DNA of 64,000 nt from assembly GCA_963700895.1 (NCBI GenBank), contig CAVOZI010000022.1, forward strand, positions 89,331 through 153,330, written 5' to 3'. This DNA comes from Anderseniella sp963700895 (GTDB lineage: Bacteria; Pseudomonadota; Alphaproteobacteria; Rhizobiales; Aestuariivirgaceae). Of this stretch, positions 46,762 to 57,227 are shown piece by piece. The notes beneath the pieces are model-generated. The model had not been told where the DNA came from and did not search any database. It was given only the letters and a program-made list of their open reading frames with translations. Numbering within the stretch: the stretch's first letter is position 1; each line of letters opens with the position of its first letter. A program made the position numbers and the translations under genes.

Positions 46762-47129
46762 ATGACACTCGATGAATATGACCGGTTCTGCCGCTCGCTC
46801 AGGCATGCGACGCACGTTGTGCAATGGGGCGGCGCACACGTCTGGAAGGTCGCGGGCAAGGTATTCGCCATCGCCTGGAACAATCCCGGCAGCGAGCTTG
46901 CTGTCACCTTCAAGGTGTCGGACATGGCCTGGGAAATCCTGCCCACCAGCCCGGCTTGCGCCCTGCCCCCTACCTCGCCTCTCGCGGCATGAAGTGGGTA
47001 CAGCACCACGACAAGCCCGGCCTCGATGATGACGCCCTGCGTGACTACATCGCCGAATCTCATCGTCAGGCTGCCATGAGCCTCAGCAAAAAGCGGCAGC
47101 GCGAACTCGGTATCGGCCTGTTCGCCTGA
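46762..47129 (+). pseudogene. MmcQ/YjbR-family gene, frameshifted
   Basis: Two frames together make one MmcQ/YjbR protein. The first (46762-about 46942) gives MTLDEYDRFCRSLRHATH, then WGGAHVWKVAGKVFAIAW to MAWEIL. The second (about 46943-47129) gives HQPGLRPAPYLASRGMKW to the end. The frames differ by one missing base around 46940-46943. The family has a DNA-binding-like cyaY/YjbR fold of unclear role. It sits 10 bp after rimO. Real mutation or sequencing error cannot be told from the sequence. Confidence 0.82.
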
Positions 47130-47132
47130 CGG

Positions 47133-47519
47133 CTACTTGGCCGCTCGAACCACCCGTTCGCGGACCTGCCGCACCAGCGCGTCATACTGCTGAAGCTGGG
47201 TAGGCGTGAACACCTTGGCCAATTCGTTGCGCTCGTTGCGGTTCATCGCCTGCAACTCGCTCGAAGCCTTCATCAGCTTCGACATCTCCGGCTGCGCCTT
47301 TTCGGAGATGCCGTACTTGCGAAAGATCTGCCGCCGCTCGGCCCGCGCCGCAGCCGAGATGCGTTTCACCTTGGCCTTCTGGCTGCCAGTCATCTCGATC
47401 TTGGCCGTGTAGCCGGAGTCATATATGGACGATGCGTTTGCATGGACCGGCGCCAGCGCCAGCGCGCTGCAAACGATGACAGTTGCCCAAATCTTTTGGA
47501 CGCAGGAGAGTGACCGCAT
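47133..47519 (-). CDS. exported Spy/CpxP-like (LTxxQ) helical protein
   Basis: A 128-residue protein with a signal peptide (ATVIVCSALALAPVHANA) and a basic helical mature domain. The stretch FTPTQLQQYDAL resembles the LTxxQ motif of Spy/CpxP periplasmic chaperones, but the protein is short and the match is weak. It converges on the mmcQ pseudogene. Confidence 0.6.
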   Translation of the reverse strand: MRSLSCVQKIWATVIVCSALALAPVHANASSIYDSGYTAKIEMTGSQKAKVKRISAAARAERRQIFRKYGISEKAQPEMSKLMKASSELQAMNRNERNELAKVFTPTQLQQYDALVRQVRERVVRAAK

Positions 47520-47649
47520 GGAGTGCCCCCGGTTGGTTCAGGATCGATTGCCGTCCGCCTTGGCGCACAGCAGACCAGCCCTGAAAACAGGGGTCAACTT
47601 AACAGTCAGCACAAGCCACAGATTTTGACGTAATCCGCATCGCCAGGCG

Positions 47650-48651
47650 TCAGGCAACACGCTCCAGCAACGGCTTGAGTCCGGGATGAATGTCCGGCGA
47701 CTCACGCTTGATGAACTGCAGCAGCGCCTTTTCGGCGTCATGCAGGTCGCCATCGCGGTTGATGCGCTCGACCAGCCAGGCGGCCTCGTCTTCCGTCATC
47801 ACTTCCGCCATCGCAGTATCGGAAACAAAACGGTTGTGGCGACGGGCAGCAACGGTCTGCGGGCTATCCAGAACTTCCTGCCAGTTGTCCTGGCGGAAGC
47901 CCCGCAGGCCACTGGATAAGGCACCGGACAAGATACCCAGCACGCCGGTCGATTCCTGGTCCAGCCACTTCTCCCGGCGCAGCGCCTCCTCGCGACTTGG
48001 CGAAACGCCAACCCGGGCGGCCATCAGATAGTTGGCGATCGCCTTGACGAACAACTCGCGCCAAGAGGGATGATTGTCGCTGGAAGAGGCCGCATCGTTG
48101 ATGTCGAACAGCAGCTCCGCTTCCGCCCTGGAGATGGAAGCGCCGGTGTCGCCGCCACAAGCATACAGTACACGGCGCAGCAGGCTGACCTCCGGCTCAC
48201 CGATCTGGCCAGGCTCAAGCCGCTCGCCGGAACGGGTTGCGCCGGCGCCGGTCATCACCGCCTCGTGCACCTGTTTCAAGGCGAACTTTTCCAGCCCAGC
48301 CGGCACGATCCGGGTCGTTTCCATGACCTTGATGAGCAATTCCAGTTCGGTCGCGGTCTTGACCACGCCGGAACGGGAGACCTTGGCAATCAGCCACCCC
48401 GCCATGTCATCGGTGACGTATCCAGCCGGCTCCGTCTGGTGCACGCAATAGTCGGTTATGGCTTCGACGAAAAACGCTGGCCACGCAGAACATGTACCAT
48501 CGGCTGCATCGTTGAGCTCGAACAGGGCGTTCGCCTCGGCAGCGTCGATGACGTGATCATTGCCGTACATGGTGCGGCGCAGGGCCAGCACATCAGCTTC
48601 GCCAACCTTGCCGCTGGCGGCAATCTTGCGGATATCTGCCACTGAATTCAT
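47650..48651 (-). CDS. protein of unknown function with a tandem internal duplication
   Basis: A 333-residue cytoplasmic protein. Two halves of about 150 residues repeat the same pattern: LRRTMYGNDHVIDAAEANAL / LRRVLYACGGDTGASISRAE, followed by LF-(E/D)-(L/I)-NDAA, then W-x(4)-V-x-AI-x(2)-Y. Each is closed by a helical pair, TDDMAGWLIAKVSRSG and TEDEAAWLVERINRDG, ending PGL. I recognise no family. Acidic residues (ELND, NRDGD) could bind a metal as in EF-hands, but the spacing is not canonical. No signal peptide or membrane helix is present. There is no operon partner. Confidence 0.75.
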   Translation of the reverse strand: MNSVADIRKIAASGKVGEADVLALRRTMYGNDHVIDAAEANALFELNDAADGTCSAWPAFFVEAITDYCVHQTEPAGYVTDDMAGWLIAKVSRSGVVKTATELELLIKVMETTRIVPAGLEKFALKQVHEAVMTGAGATRSGERLEPGQIGEPEVSLLRRVLYACGGDTGASISRAEAELLFDINDAASSSDNHPSWRELFVKAIANYLMAARVGVSPSREEALRREKWLDQESTGVLGILSGALSSGLRGFRQDNWQEVLDSPQTVAARRHNRFVSDTAMAEVMTEDEAAWLVERINRDGDLHDAEKALLQFIKRESPDIHPGLKPLLERVA

Positions 48652-48751
48652 CGCGTATCCTCTCCCAAATTGCGCAATAGTCGCGGGAGAAGATAGGTAA
48701 ATTGGCTTTAGATTTGCCTAACGGCATTCGCCGGATAGACGACAACTAGCG

Positions 48752-49147
48752 CTATGGCCGCCGCGCCACCATGTCGATCTCCACGAGCGCGCTGACCGCG
48801 AGGCCGGTCACGCCGACACAGGTGCGCGCGGGCAGCTTTCCTTCGGCGAAATAGGCTCGATACGTGGCGTTCATCGCTGCATAATCGCGGTCGAACTCCG
48901 TTAGGTAAACCCTTGCCTGCACGACGTTTTCCAGCCCCAACCCCATGCCATCGAGAACAATGACGAGGTTGTCCATGACGCGCCGTGTCTGCGCCTCGAC
49001 GCCCTCCGGCAGCGGCGCATCCTCGTTGCCCGGCTCGGTCGGCATCTGGCCGGTGATGAACACCCAGCCATCGATCTCGACGGCATGGTTGAACGGCGCC
49101 ACCGGGCGCGGCGCGCCGGGGATCATGTGATGGGATGGGAGGGGCAT
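48752..49147 (-). CDS. RidA/YjgF-family protein
   Basis: A 131-residue RidA-fold protein of canonical length. VFITGQMP, the Arg in ENVVQARVYLTEF and the terminal PARTCVGVTGLAVSALVEIDMVARR are typical of imine/enamine deaminases. It starts 20 bp after pccB on the same strand, so it may be co-transcribed. It is distinct from the longer RidA-like gene at 10109. Confidence 0.92.
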   Translation of the reverse strand: MPLPSHHMIPGAPRPVAPFNHAVEIDGWVFITGQMPTEPGNEDAPLPEGVEAQTRRVMDNLVIVLDGMGLGLENVVQARVYLTEFDRDYAAMNATYRAYFAEGKLPARTCVGVTGLAVSALVEIDMVARRP

Positions 49148-49167
49148 CTGGAACTCCGTGGACGGGA

Positions 49168-50700
<1,533 letters not shown>

Positions 50701-50796
50701 GAGACGCGCTCCCTGCCCTGTCATCGACTTGTTGCAGGACGTTCTAGCAGCATTGCGCGGCGCGGCAAGTCAGACGTTTGGGTGGAACTGCGAACG

Positions 50797-51681
50797 TCAG
50801 TAGAGCTGCTTCAACGGCGTGACACCAGCAAACCCGCGACTCCGGCGAGACAAGCGCCGAATCTGCCGGAAGAGCCTCTTCCACCGTCTTTTCAACCGGA
50901 AGAAGTTCGCCCAAAGGTGCCTGGCCATGATCCGGTGAATTTCATCCGGATCGGACAGTTCCCGGTCAAAACGGTCAATGGCGGCGTAACAGACATTCAC
51001 CGGCGTTTCATCCAGACCAAACCGTTGCAGCATCTGCCGTGCCTCGTCGAACCTGTCACGGCCCGCCGCAAGGCCTACGCCGGCGAGAACCTTGCCAACT
51101 TCCCGCGTGTGCCTGATCTGAACGAGGTCAATCACCGCAGCGGATTTGTGAACGGGTTCCAGCAGCCTGGTCCACATGCTGTCCATGGCATAACCGCTCA
51201 TGGTATCGGCAAACAGCGGCAGACACCGCTTCAGGAGCTCCCTGTCAAGGCATGGCGCCATGACCTCCACTGCCAGACAGTACCGCAACTTGAAATGGGG
51301 TTGATGCAGCGTTTCCGGCCAACTGTAGTGACTGTCGGGCGTTAGTGACGGCTGGCAGACGCGCAAGCGATACTCCCTGGCAATCCGAAAGACGGCGTTG
51401 ATGTCCTGCGCCTGCATCTCGAGGTCATCATCGGCGAGCAGGAAGTACTCGTACCTGTCGACAAGTTCGGGATGCTTGCTGAACAGCTTGTAGACGCCAT
51501 CCCAGTAGCCGCCCTTTTGATCGACCCTGTTTTCATCGGGAGTGCGGAAGGCTTCGGGATCGTCACCGAAATAAGACACGACCAAATCGAAATCCGGCAG
51601 TTGGGAGCCGTTGAGCCAGCCTTAGTGAAGGGATCCGTCCCCAGCCCTTACAACTACAAGATTTCTGGAGGTCTGCTTCAT
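50797..51681 (-). pseudogene. DUF707-like / glycosyltransferase-like gene with in-frame TAA
   Basis: The frame from ATG 51681 reads MKQTSRNLVVVRAGDGSLH, then TAA (51624-51622), then GWLNGSQLPDFDLVVSYFGDD and onward for 275 residues. The two sides are continuous in one frame and match the family layout: an N-terminal strand, then FDLVVSYFGDDP and a DXD-like LLADDDLEM. So a nonsense mutation, not a missing start, explains the gap. Restart at TTG 51585 could give a truncated protein of 262 residues. It is divergent from glf, which is also broken. Confidence 0.78.
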
Positions 51682-51772
51682 GGGGTTGGCTCATTTCATT
51701 GGCACCGGACGTTGCCCGGCTTGCGTATCGGCATTACCTTGCGGACGTCAACGTCATGTTTCATGGGTGTTC

Positions 51773-51854
51773 ATGCACATACTGATTGCCGGCGCCGGCC
51801 TTTCGGGGGCTACAATGGCGCGCGTGCTCGCCGAAGCCGGTTACTGCGTCATGT
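51773..51854 (+). pseudogene. glf: 5' fragment of UDP-galactopyranose mutase gene
   Basis: The start ATG 51773 and first 26 codons encode the FAD-binding N-terminus (MHILIAGAGLSGATMARVLA) of UDP-galactopyranose mutase, which makes UDP-galactofuranose for surface polysaccharide. It then runs directly into the interior of an IS1634 copy at a TCATG junction. About 70-80 codons are missing between this piece and the 3' part at 52798. Confidence 0.85.
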
Positions 51855-52679
51855 GTTGTGGCCGATCGCGGGATGATCAGCGCCGGGACCATTGCTGCGC
51901 TGGAAGAGCTGGGCATGGAATACATCCTCGGTGCCCGCGAGCGCTCGAGCAGCATCGTCCGCGACATCGTACTCAGGGATGATGCCCCGATGGTTCCGCT
52001 GGTGCTCGAGCGGCAGGCGGGTGACACCCAGCTCTGGGTCAAGGAGGTCCGCGTTGGCAAAGGCCGCGATGCCCAGCGCTATATCACCACGCTGAACGAG
52101 GCCGAGGCTGCAAAGGACAGGGCCGACCGGCAGGCGATTATCGATGGTCTTCAGACCCAGCTCAAGAAGGGCGACAAGGCGCTCATCGGCAACTCGGCCT
52201 GGCGCCGCTATCTCAAGGCCAGCGGCAAGGGCTTCGAGGTTGATCTGGGCAAGCTGGCTGACGAGGCGCGCTTCGACGGGATCAGCGTGCTGCGCACCAA
52301 TGCGAGGATCACCCCCTTGCAGGCCGTCATCCGTTACCGCGATCTCTTGCAGGTCGAGGCGCTGTTCCGCGTTGCCAAGGCGAGCTTTGATACCCGGCCG
52401 ATCTTCCATCAATCCGACGCTGCCATCCGCGGCCATGTGTTCGTCTCGTTCCTGGCCCTGACGCTCGCCAAGGAACTGATGCGCCTATGCCAGGAGAAGG
52501 GGTTGCGCCCCGAGTGGCAGCCGCTGCTCAACGATCTCGACCGGCTCCAGCAGGCAACAATCGAAAAAGACGGCAAGGTCGTCACGACGCGCACACATGT
52601 GACAGGCGAGGTTGGAAACGTCTTCAAGGCCGCCGGTATCGCGCTCCCGGTAAACCTGAGCGAACAGCCACAGGCATAG
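51855..52679 (+). pseudogene. C-terminal half of IS1634-family transposase
   Basis: 274 residues from VVADRGMISAG to the normal stop, identical to the same part of the complete copy. It keeps the second Asp and the Glu of the catalytic triad but lacks the first Asp and the N-terminal domain. An open frame starting with TTG 51786 fuses some glf-derived codons (in another frame) to it. Confidence 0.92.
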
Positions 52680-52797
52680 GTGCTGGCGCGTGCCAGCGCG
52701 ACCACACAGCAATCACAAATGTAGTGGTAACACTCGTGCGCCTGCGCGCACCTTATTGATATGCTTGGGATTTATCAAAAGCACTGTTTAAGTTGGG
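51855..52797 (+). mobile_element. truncated IS1634-family copy inside glf
   Basis: This 943-bp segment matches 23028-23970 in inverted orientation, appearing identical by eye and with no length difference. It includes the intact outer end (GTTTAAGTTGGG) at 52797 and the transposase 3' end and hairpin. The other half of the element is missing, so it cannot transpose by itself. Confidence 0.93.
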
Positions 52798-53637
52798 TTT
52801 GACCGTGAACTGGACGAAAGTTCCGCCGAGGAACTTGTGAAAGGTCTTGCGGTGGACTACGGACGGGCGCCGCTCAACTTCGAAGAACAGGGCCGTTCGA
52901 TGCTCGGACACCAACTCTATGAGGCATTCTTCGACGGCTATACCCGCAAGCAATGGGGCCGCGATCCGTCAGACCTGCCGGCATCGATCATCAAGCGCCT
53001 GCCAGTCCGGTTTACGCGCAACCAGAGCTACTTCAACCATTCGTTCGTGGCCATGCCTGAAGAAGGCTACACGGCGCTTACTGAAGCACTGCTCGATCAT
53101 CCATTGATAAGGCTTCAACTAGGCTCGGTCTTGAGCCGGAACGGATTTCCAGACCGGCACGATCATATCGTCTTTACCGGCCCGCTGGACGAATGGTTTG
53201 AACATGAACACGGCCGATTGCCCTATCGCTCTTTGCGGTTCGAACATTCCGAAATCGATGGCACGCTTCAGGATACAGCTGTTTATAACTACAACGACGT
53301 GTCTGTTCCCTATACCCGGATAACCGAGCACAAGCACTTCGAACCCTGGAAGACCTTCAGTAAGTCCATTCTTTCGCGGGAATTCAGCTTTGAATGCGGA
53401 CCTGACGATACACCCTATTACCCTGTCAATCTGGCCAATGGTTCGGCCCTGCTTGACCACTACATGGGAAAGGCAAGGCAGCTGAAGGGTATCACTTTCG
53501 TTGGCCGCCTCGCCAGTTTCCGCTACCTGGACATGGATCAGGCAATCGGCGAGGCCATCGATGCTGCAAGGAACATAATCGAGGCTGACCGGCAGGGCAT
53601 CGAGCCCGCCGCATTTCCTCACCTGATCAACACGTAG
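52798..53637 (+). pseudogene. glf: 3' part of UDP-galactopyranose mutase gene
   Basis: 279 codons in frame to the stop encode the rest of UDP-galactopyranose mutase: FFDGYTRKQWGRDPSDLPA, IKRLPVRFTRNQSYFNHS, VPYTRITEHKHFEPW and the FAD-contacting FVGRLASFRYLDMDQAIG. It starts at the IS end (TTTGAC...) with no proper start; a GTG at 52837 lies inside. Without the N-terminal FAD site the protein cannot work. Confidence 0.88.
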
Positions 53638-53676
53638 CGGCCATCACGGTGGTGAAAAATGACCTGCGGATGGGGC

Positions 53677-54432
53677 TCAACACATCCCCAGAAACCTGAC
53701 CGTCGCGTCGAAGTCGGCCTTGCGCAGGGCGCGGCGGGCGGAGGCTTCCTCGTCCTCGCCCCACTGTTCGATCTGCCAGTCTTCATCGACGTGGGCGGCG
53801 ACCCAGGCCGCTTCTGCCTGCAGCACGCCGGCGGCGAGTTTCATGGCGATCAGCGCCGAGCCGGTGAGCGTGGTCAGGTTGTGAATGGCGGTGAGCCGGT
53901 ATGCACCCTCGCCCGCCAGCACGTTGCGCAGCGCGTGCAGCGAGCCTGCGGGCTGCGCGGCGTGCATGACCCCGGCAACGCACACGAACCGGCAGCCATG
54001 GGCGTCCCGCGCCCAGTCCAGCACCGGGTCCCAGTGTTCGGCCTGCCGCGAGACCAGCCCTTGCGGCCGGTCTGCGCGGTAGCAGATCAGGTCCGAACCC
54101 GCGAAATCCACGATCTCGCCGGCAATGCGGGCCTCGTCGCCCGACACCCGGTCGATAGCGGTGTTTGCCAGCCTGGTGATGATCATCGCGGCCGGATTGA
54201 TGTGGGTGCCTTGTGCGTCCCATTCCGCTGCGACGGCTGCGGCCATTGCCTCGCCCGGCATGACCAAGGGCCGCTTGAGTGGTGTCTTCACTTGCCGGCC
54301 ATCAAGCTCGACTGCGAAGCCGCCCTCTGCTGGCGCGACAGATACCTGCTTGTAGAACCGCTTCGGCAGGTTCAGTTGTTCCTGCCGGGTCAGCAGCCGC
54401 CGGGCGCGTTCGTCTTCAGTCTCATCGCTCAT
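53677..54432 (-). CDS. ATP12-family ATP synthase F1 assembly chaperone
   Basis: A 251-residue protein of the ATP12 family, which in mitochondria binds the F1 alpha subunit during assembly; bacterial members are confined mainly to alphaproteobacteria. The opening LPKRFYKQVSVAPAEGGFAVELDGR, WDAQGTHINPAAMIITRLAN and the acidic C-terminus are family traits. ATG 54432 overlaps the HAD stop by 4 bp, fixing the start six codons after the longer frame. It is the last gene of the crcB operon. Confidence 0.92.
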   Translation of the reverse strand: MSDETEDERARRLLTRQEQLNLPKRFYKQVSVAPAEGGFAVELDGRQVKTPLKRPLVMPGEAMAAAVAAEWDAQGTHINPAAMIITRLANTAIDRVSGDEARIAGEIVDFAGSDLICYRADRPQGLVSRQAEHWDPVLDWARDAHGCRFVCVAGVMHAAQPAGSLHALRNVLAGEGAYRLTAIHNLTTLTGSALIAMKLAAGVLQAEAAWVAAHVDEDWQIEQWGEDEEASARRALRKADFDATVRFLGMC

Positions 54433-55100
54433 GCCGGCACCCCGAACCACGTTTCAAGAAACCCTTCAACCTCGTTGTAATGATTGACGATGTGGTGAGC
54501 GCCTGCCCCTTTCAGCAAGTCGTCGTGGTGATAGCCCCACGACACGCCCAGCGCGCCAACTCTCGCATTGCGGGCCATCTCCATGTCGTAGCTGGTGTCG
54601 CCGATCATCACCGTGGCGTCTGCCTGCCCGCCGGTATCGGCCAGGGCCTGGAAGATCATTGCCGGGTGTGGCTTGGACGGCGCGTCATCCGCCGTCTGGA
54701 TCGACTGGAAATAGCCCTCCAGTCCTTCCCGCTCCAGAAGTGCGCGCACGCCGCGCTGCGACTTGCCGGTGGCCATGGCCAGCAGCACGTCATCGCGGGC
54801 ATGCAGGCGGTCCAGCACCTCGCGGCAGCCTTCGTACAGCGGTTCCTCGTGCAGCCGGTCCGCCCGCATCTTCTGGAACGAGCCCTTGTAAGCCTCGGCC
54901 AGTCTCACGTGCGTGGCGTGGTCCCGATGCGGCTCCAGGATGCGGAAGGCCTCGATCAACGACAAGCCAACGATGCTGAGCGCCCGCTCGCGGCCCGGAA
55001 ACTGCAGTCCCGCCTCGCCATAGGCGTGCTGCATCGAGTGGACGATGCCGTGCTGGCTGTCCACCAGCGTGCCGTCGCAGTCGAAGATGACGAGTTTCAT
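54429..55100 (-). CDS. HAD phosphatase, phosphoglycolate phosphatase-like
   Basis: A 223-residue HAD hydrolase with nucleophile motif IFDCDGTLVDSQ, motif II MATGKSQRG, motif III KPHPAMI and motif IV MIGDTSYDM. The Gph-like cap lies between. It should remove phosphate from a small metabolite such as phosphoglycolate. It overlaps rluC-type and ATP12 genes by 4 bp at each end, so it is translated with them. Confidence 0.9.
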   Translation of the reverse strand: MKLVIFDCDGTLVDSQHGIVHSMQHAYGEAGLQFPGRERALSIVGLSLIEAFRILEPHRDHATHVRLAEAYKGSFQKMRADRLHEEPLYEGCREVLDRLHARDDVLLAMATGKSQRGVRALLEREGLEGYFQSIQTADDAPSKPHPAMIFQALADTGGQADATVMIGDTSYDMEMARNARVGALGVSWGYHHDDLLKGAGAHHIVNHYNEVEGFLETWFGVPA

Positions 55101-56110
55101 GCCCCGTCCTCTTCGTCGCCTGCCTCCGGAATGTCGAACCGGTCCGGGTCGAAGCCGCAGGTCTCGAACGACTGGCGCATGTGGCCCGGGATTGGCGCCG
55201 AGATGTCAATGGTGCCGCCCTTGGGGTGCGGGAAGGTGATGCGACGGGCATGCAGGTGCAGCTTTTTCGACATCCCGTCAGGCATCTGGGCGAGGTCACC
55301 GTACTTGCCGTCGCCGACAATGGGGTGGCCGATCATGGCCATGTGGGCGCGCAGCTGATGCTGGCGGCCGGTGACGGGCTTGAGGCTGACCCACGCCACG
55401 GCGGGCGGCGCCTTGTCGATGACGGCATAGTGCGTCACCGCGCGCTGGGCGCCGTCGTCGTGCGGGTTGTGGGCTTCGTGCATGCGCTCCTCGCCTGCGC
55501 CACCGCCCTTGATCAGGGGCTTGTCGACCTTGCCCTGCTCGGGCTTGGGCACGCCGTTGACCAGCGCCCAGTAGATCTTGCGCACCGAGCGCGTCTGCCA
55601 CAGCTTGCCCAGCGCCGTGGCCATCTGGCGGGTCTTGGCGATGACTAGGATGCCGGAGGTGTCGCGGTCCAGCCGGTGCACGAGGCGCGGCCGGTCGTAC
55701 ATTTCCGCGCCCAGCCCCATCAACAGTCCATCAACGTGGCGGGTGGTACGCGAACCACCCTGCACTGCCAGCCCCGCCGGCTTGTTGAGCACGTAAAGAT
55801 GCTTGTCCTCGAACAGGATCATCGACTCGAAGTACGCCTTGTCGGCAGCGCTCAAGGGCTTCGGCTTGGCCTCCTCGCTGCCTTCTTCCGGCGTGTCTGC
55901 CTCCAGGTTGAGTGGTGGCACGCGGATCATCTGGCCCGACTCAAGCCGCGCGTTGGCCTTGACCCGCGCTCCGTTCACCCGCACCTGGCCTGTGCGCAGC
56001 AGCTTCGACAGCTTGCCGTGGCCGAGCGTGGGGAAATGCACCTTGAACCAGCGGTCGAGCCGCATGCCCTCCTCGGTGCGCTTGACGTGGATCTGCTGTA
56101 CGCCGCTCAT
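55097..56110 (-). CDS. RluC/RluD-type 23S rRNA pseudouridine synthase
   Basis: A 337-residue enzyme. The S4 RNA-binding domain (about 13-70, RLDRWFKVHFPTLGHGKLSK) precedes the catalytic domain with Asp in RLVHRLDRDTSG, and the later motifs VTGRQHQLRAHM and GHPIVGDGKYG are intact. It should convert uridines in 23S rRNA. ATG 56110 overlaps the crcB stop by 4 bp. The longer frame reading through crcB is a shadow. Confidence 0.93.
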   Translation of the reverse strand: MSGVQQIHVKRTEEGMRLDRWFKVHFPTLGHGKLSKLLRTGQVRVNGARVKANARLESGQMIRVPPLNLEADTPEEGSEEAKPKPLSAADKAYFESMILFEDKHLYVLNKPAGLAVQGGSRTTRHVDGLLMGLGAEMYDRPRLVHRLDRDTSGILVIAKTRQMATALGKLWQTRSVRKIYWALVNGVPKPEQGKVDKPLIKGGGAGEERMHEAHNPHDDGAQRAVTHYAVIDKAPPAVAWVSLKPVTGRQHQLRAHMAMIGHPIVGDGKYGDLAQMPDGMSKKLHLHARRITFPHPKGGTIDISAPIPGHMRQSFETCGFDPDRFDIPEAGDEEDGA

Positions 56111-56487
56111 TGCAGCACCGTCCTTGCGAGCCACAGCCCGGCGAATATGGCGAGCAGCGACAACACCACGGACCCGCCGGCATAGGCCAGCGCGAGGGCA
56201 TGCTCCTTGCGCTCCCACAGGGCGGCAAAATCCAGCGAAAAGGCTGAAAACGTGGTGAAACCGCCCAGTACGCCGGTGGTCAGGAAAATCCGCATGTCCT
56301 GGCTGATGGTCCAGGCCTGCGCCATGAGCGCGATCAGCACGCCCATGACGAACGAGCCCACCACGTTGACGAAAATGGTGCCCCACGGAAAGCTGGCGCC
56401 AAGCAGCTTCAACGACGTGACGTTGACGCCGTATCGCAGGCTCGCACCAATGGCGCCGCCAAGGGCTGCATAGAGGACAGAAGTCAT
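56107..56487 (-). CDS. crcB: CrcB/Fluc fluoride channel
   Basis: A 126-residue four-helix membrane protein that exports fluoride as a dual-topology dimer. The signature GGAIGASLRYGV, PWGTIFVNVVGSFVMG and TTGVLGGFTTFSAFS are present. ATG 56487 was chosen because it gives the usual N-terminus; codons upstream add MRTYMSRT. I found no fluoride riboswitch in the 60 bp before it. It opens the four-gene overlapping operon. Confidence 0.93.
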   Translation of the reverse strand: MTSVLYAALGGAIGASLRYGVNVTSLKLLGASFPWGTIFVNVVGSFVMGVLIALMAQAWTISQDMRIFLTTGVLGGFTTFSAFSLDFAALWERKEHALALAYAGGSVVLSLLAIFAGLWLARTVLQ

Positions 56488-56546
56488 GGTGCGCGACATA
56501 TACGTGCGCAAACGTCTGCCCGCAATGCGTCAATGGCGGCGCAGGC

Positions 56547-57101
56547 TCAGGCGGCGTTGCTGGATTTGGACAGTTCCGCGACGAAGTCCTTCACGAACCG
56601 CTCCACCCCCGGCCAGTCGGTGAGTTCCAGGTCCTTGCTGGTGTCGGCGTCGATGCCCTTCTGCGCCGCGATCAGCTTCATCGCCCAGCGCTTGAAGAAG
56701 TCGTAGCGGGTAAAGCGGAAGGCGCCAGCGGCGAGATGTTCGTAAAGCGGGGTGAAGCCGGTCTGCTTGTAGAAGTCGTCGGTTACCTCGCGCAGGCCAT
56801 CCACGTCGTCCTGGTCGGTACTGGCCGCCGACAGGGAGACCGAGATGAACGCATTCGGAATGGCCTCCAGGTCATCCTTGTAGTCGTTGAGGAAGGTGGA
56901 CATTGCGGCCTGATAGTGGCCGATATGCACCGACGACAGCAGGATGGCCGCGTCATAGGGTGCCATGATGAAGTCTGCCGGCACGGCGACGGCATTCAGC
57001 AGTTCGATCTCGTGACCCGCTTGCTGGCAAAGTTCGGCGGCACGGCGGGCAATCTTCAGGGTCTGGCCCTCGGTGGTGGCGTAAATGATGGCAATGCGCA
57101 T
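56547..57101 (-). CDS. flavodoxin-like protein, HemG-type protoporphyrinogen oxidase family
   Basis: A 184-residue flavodoxin fold resembling HemG, which oxidises protoporphyrinogen in haem synthesis. FMN-binding TTEGQTLKIA, SSVHIGHYQ and the C-terminal part YDFFKRWAMKLIAAQKG are typical. It is divergent from a TetR regulator 126 bp away, which may control it. A general flavodoxin role is the alternative. Confidence 0.82.
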   Translation of the reverse strand: MRIAIIYATTEGQTLKIARRAAELCQQAGHEIELLNAVAVPADFIMAPYDAAILLSSVHIGHYQAAMSTFLNDYKDDLEAIPNAFISVSLSAASTDQDDVDGLREVTDDFYKQTGFTPLYEHLAAGAFRFTRYDFFKRWAMKLIAAQKGIDADTSKDLELTDWPGVERFVKDFVAELSKSSNAA

Positions 57102-57227
57102 GACAGCGTCCTCCCTGAGCGAAGGTGAAAACTCCCTGGATGCGAGTTAACCACGGCGGCGTGGCAAAACGCCTTGCGGCAGATCAAACTGGACGCGAGG
57201 CAGCGGCGCAATGTAAAAGCCATTCAC

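Noticed and set aside
56488..56546. fluoride riboswitch before crcB
   Set aside because: The space is too short and lacks the crcB-motif conserved sequence.
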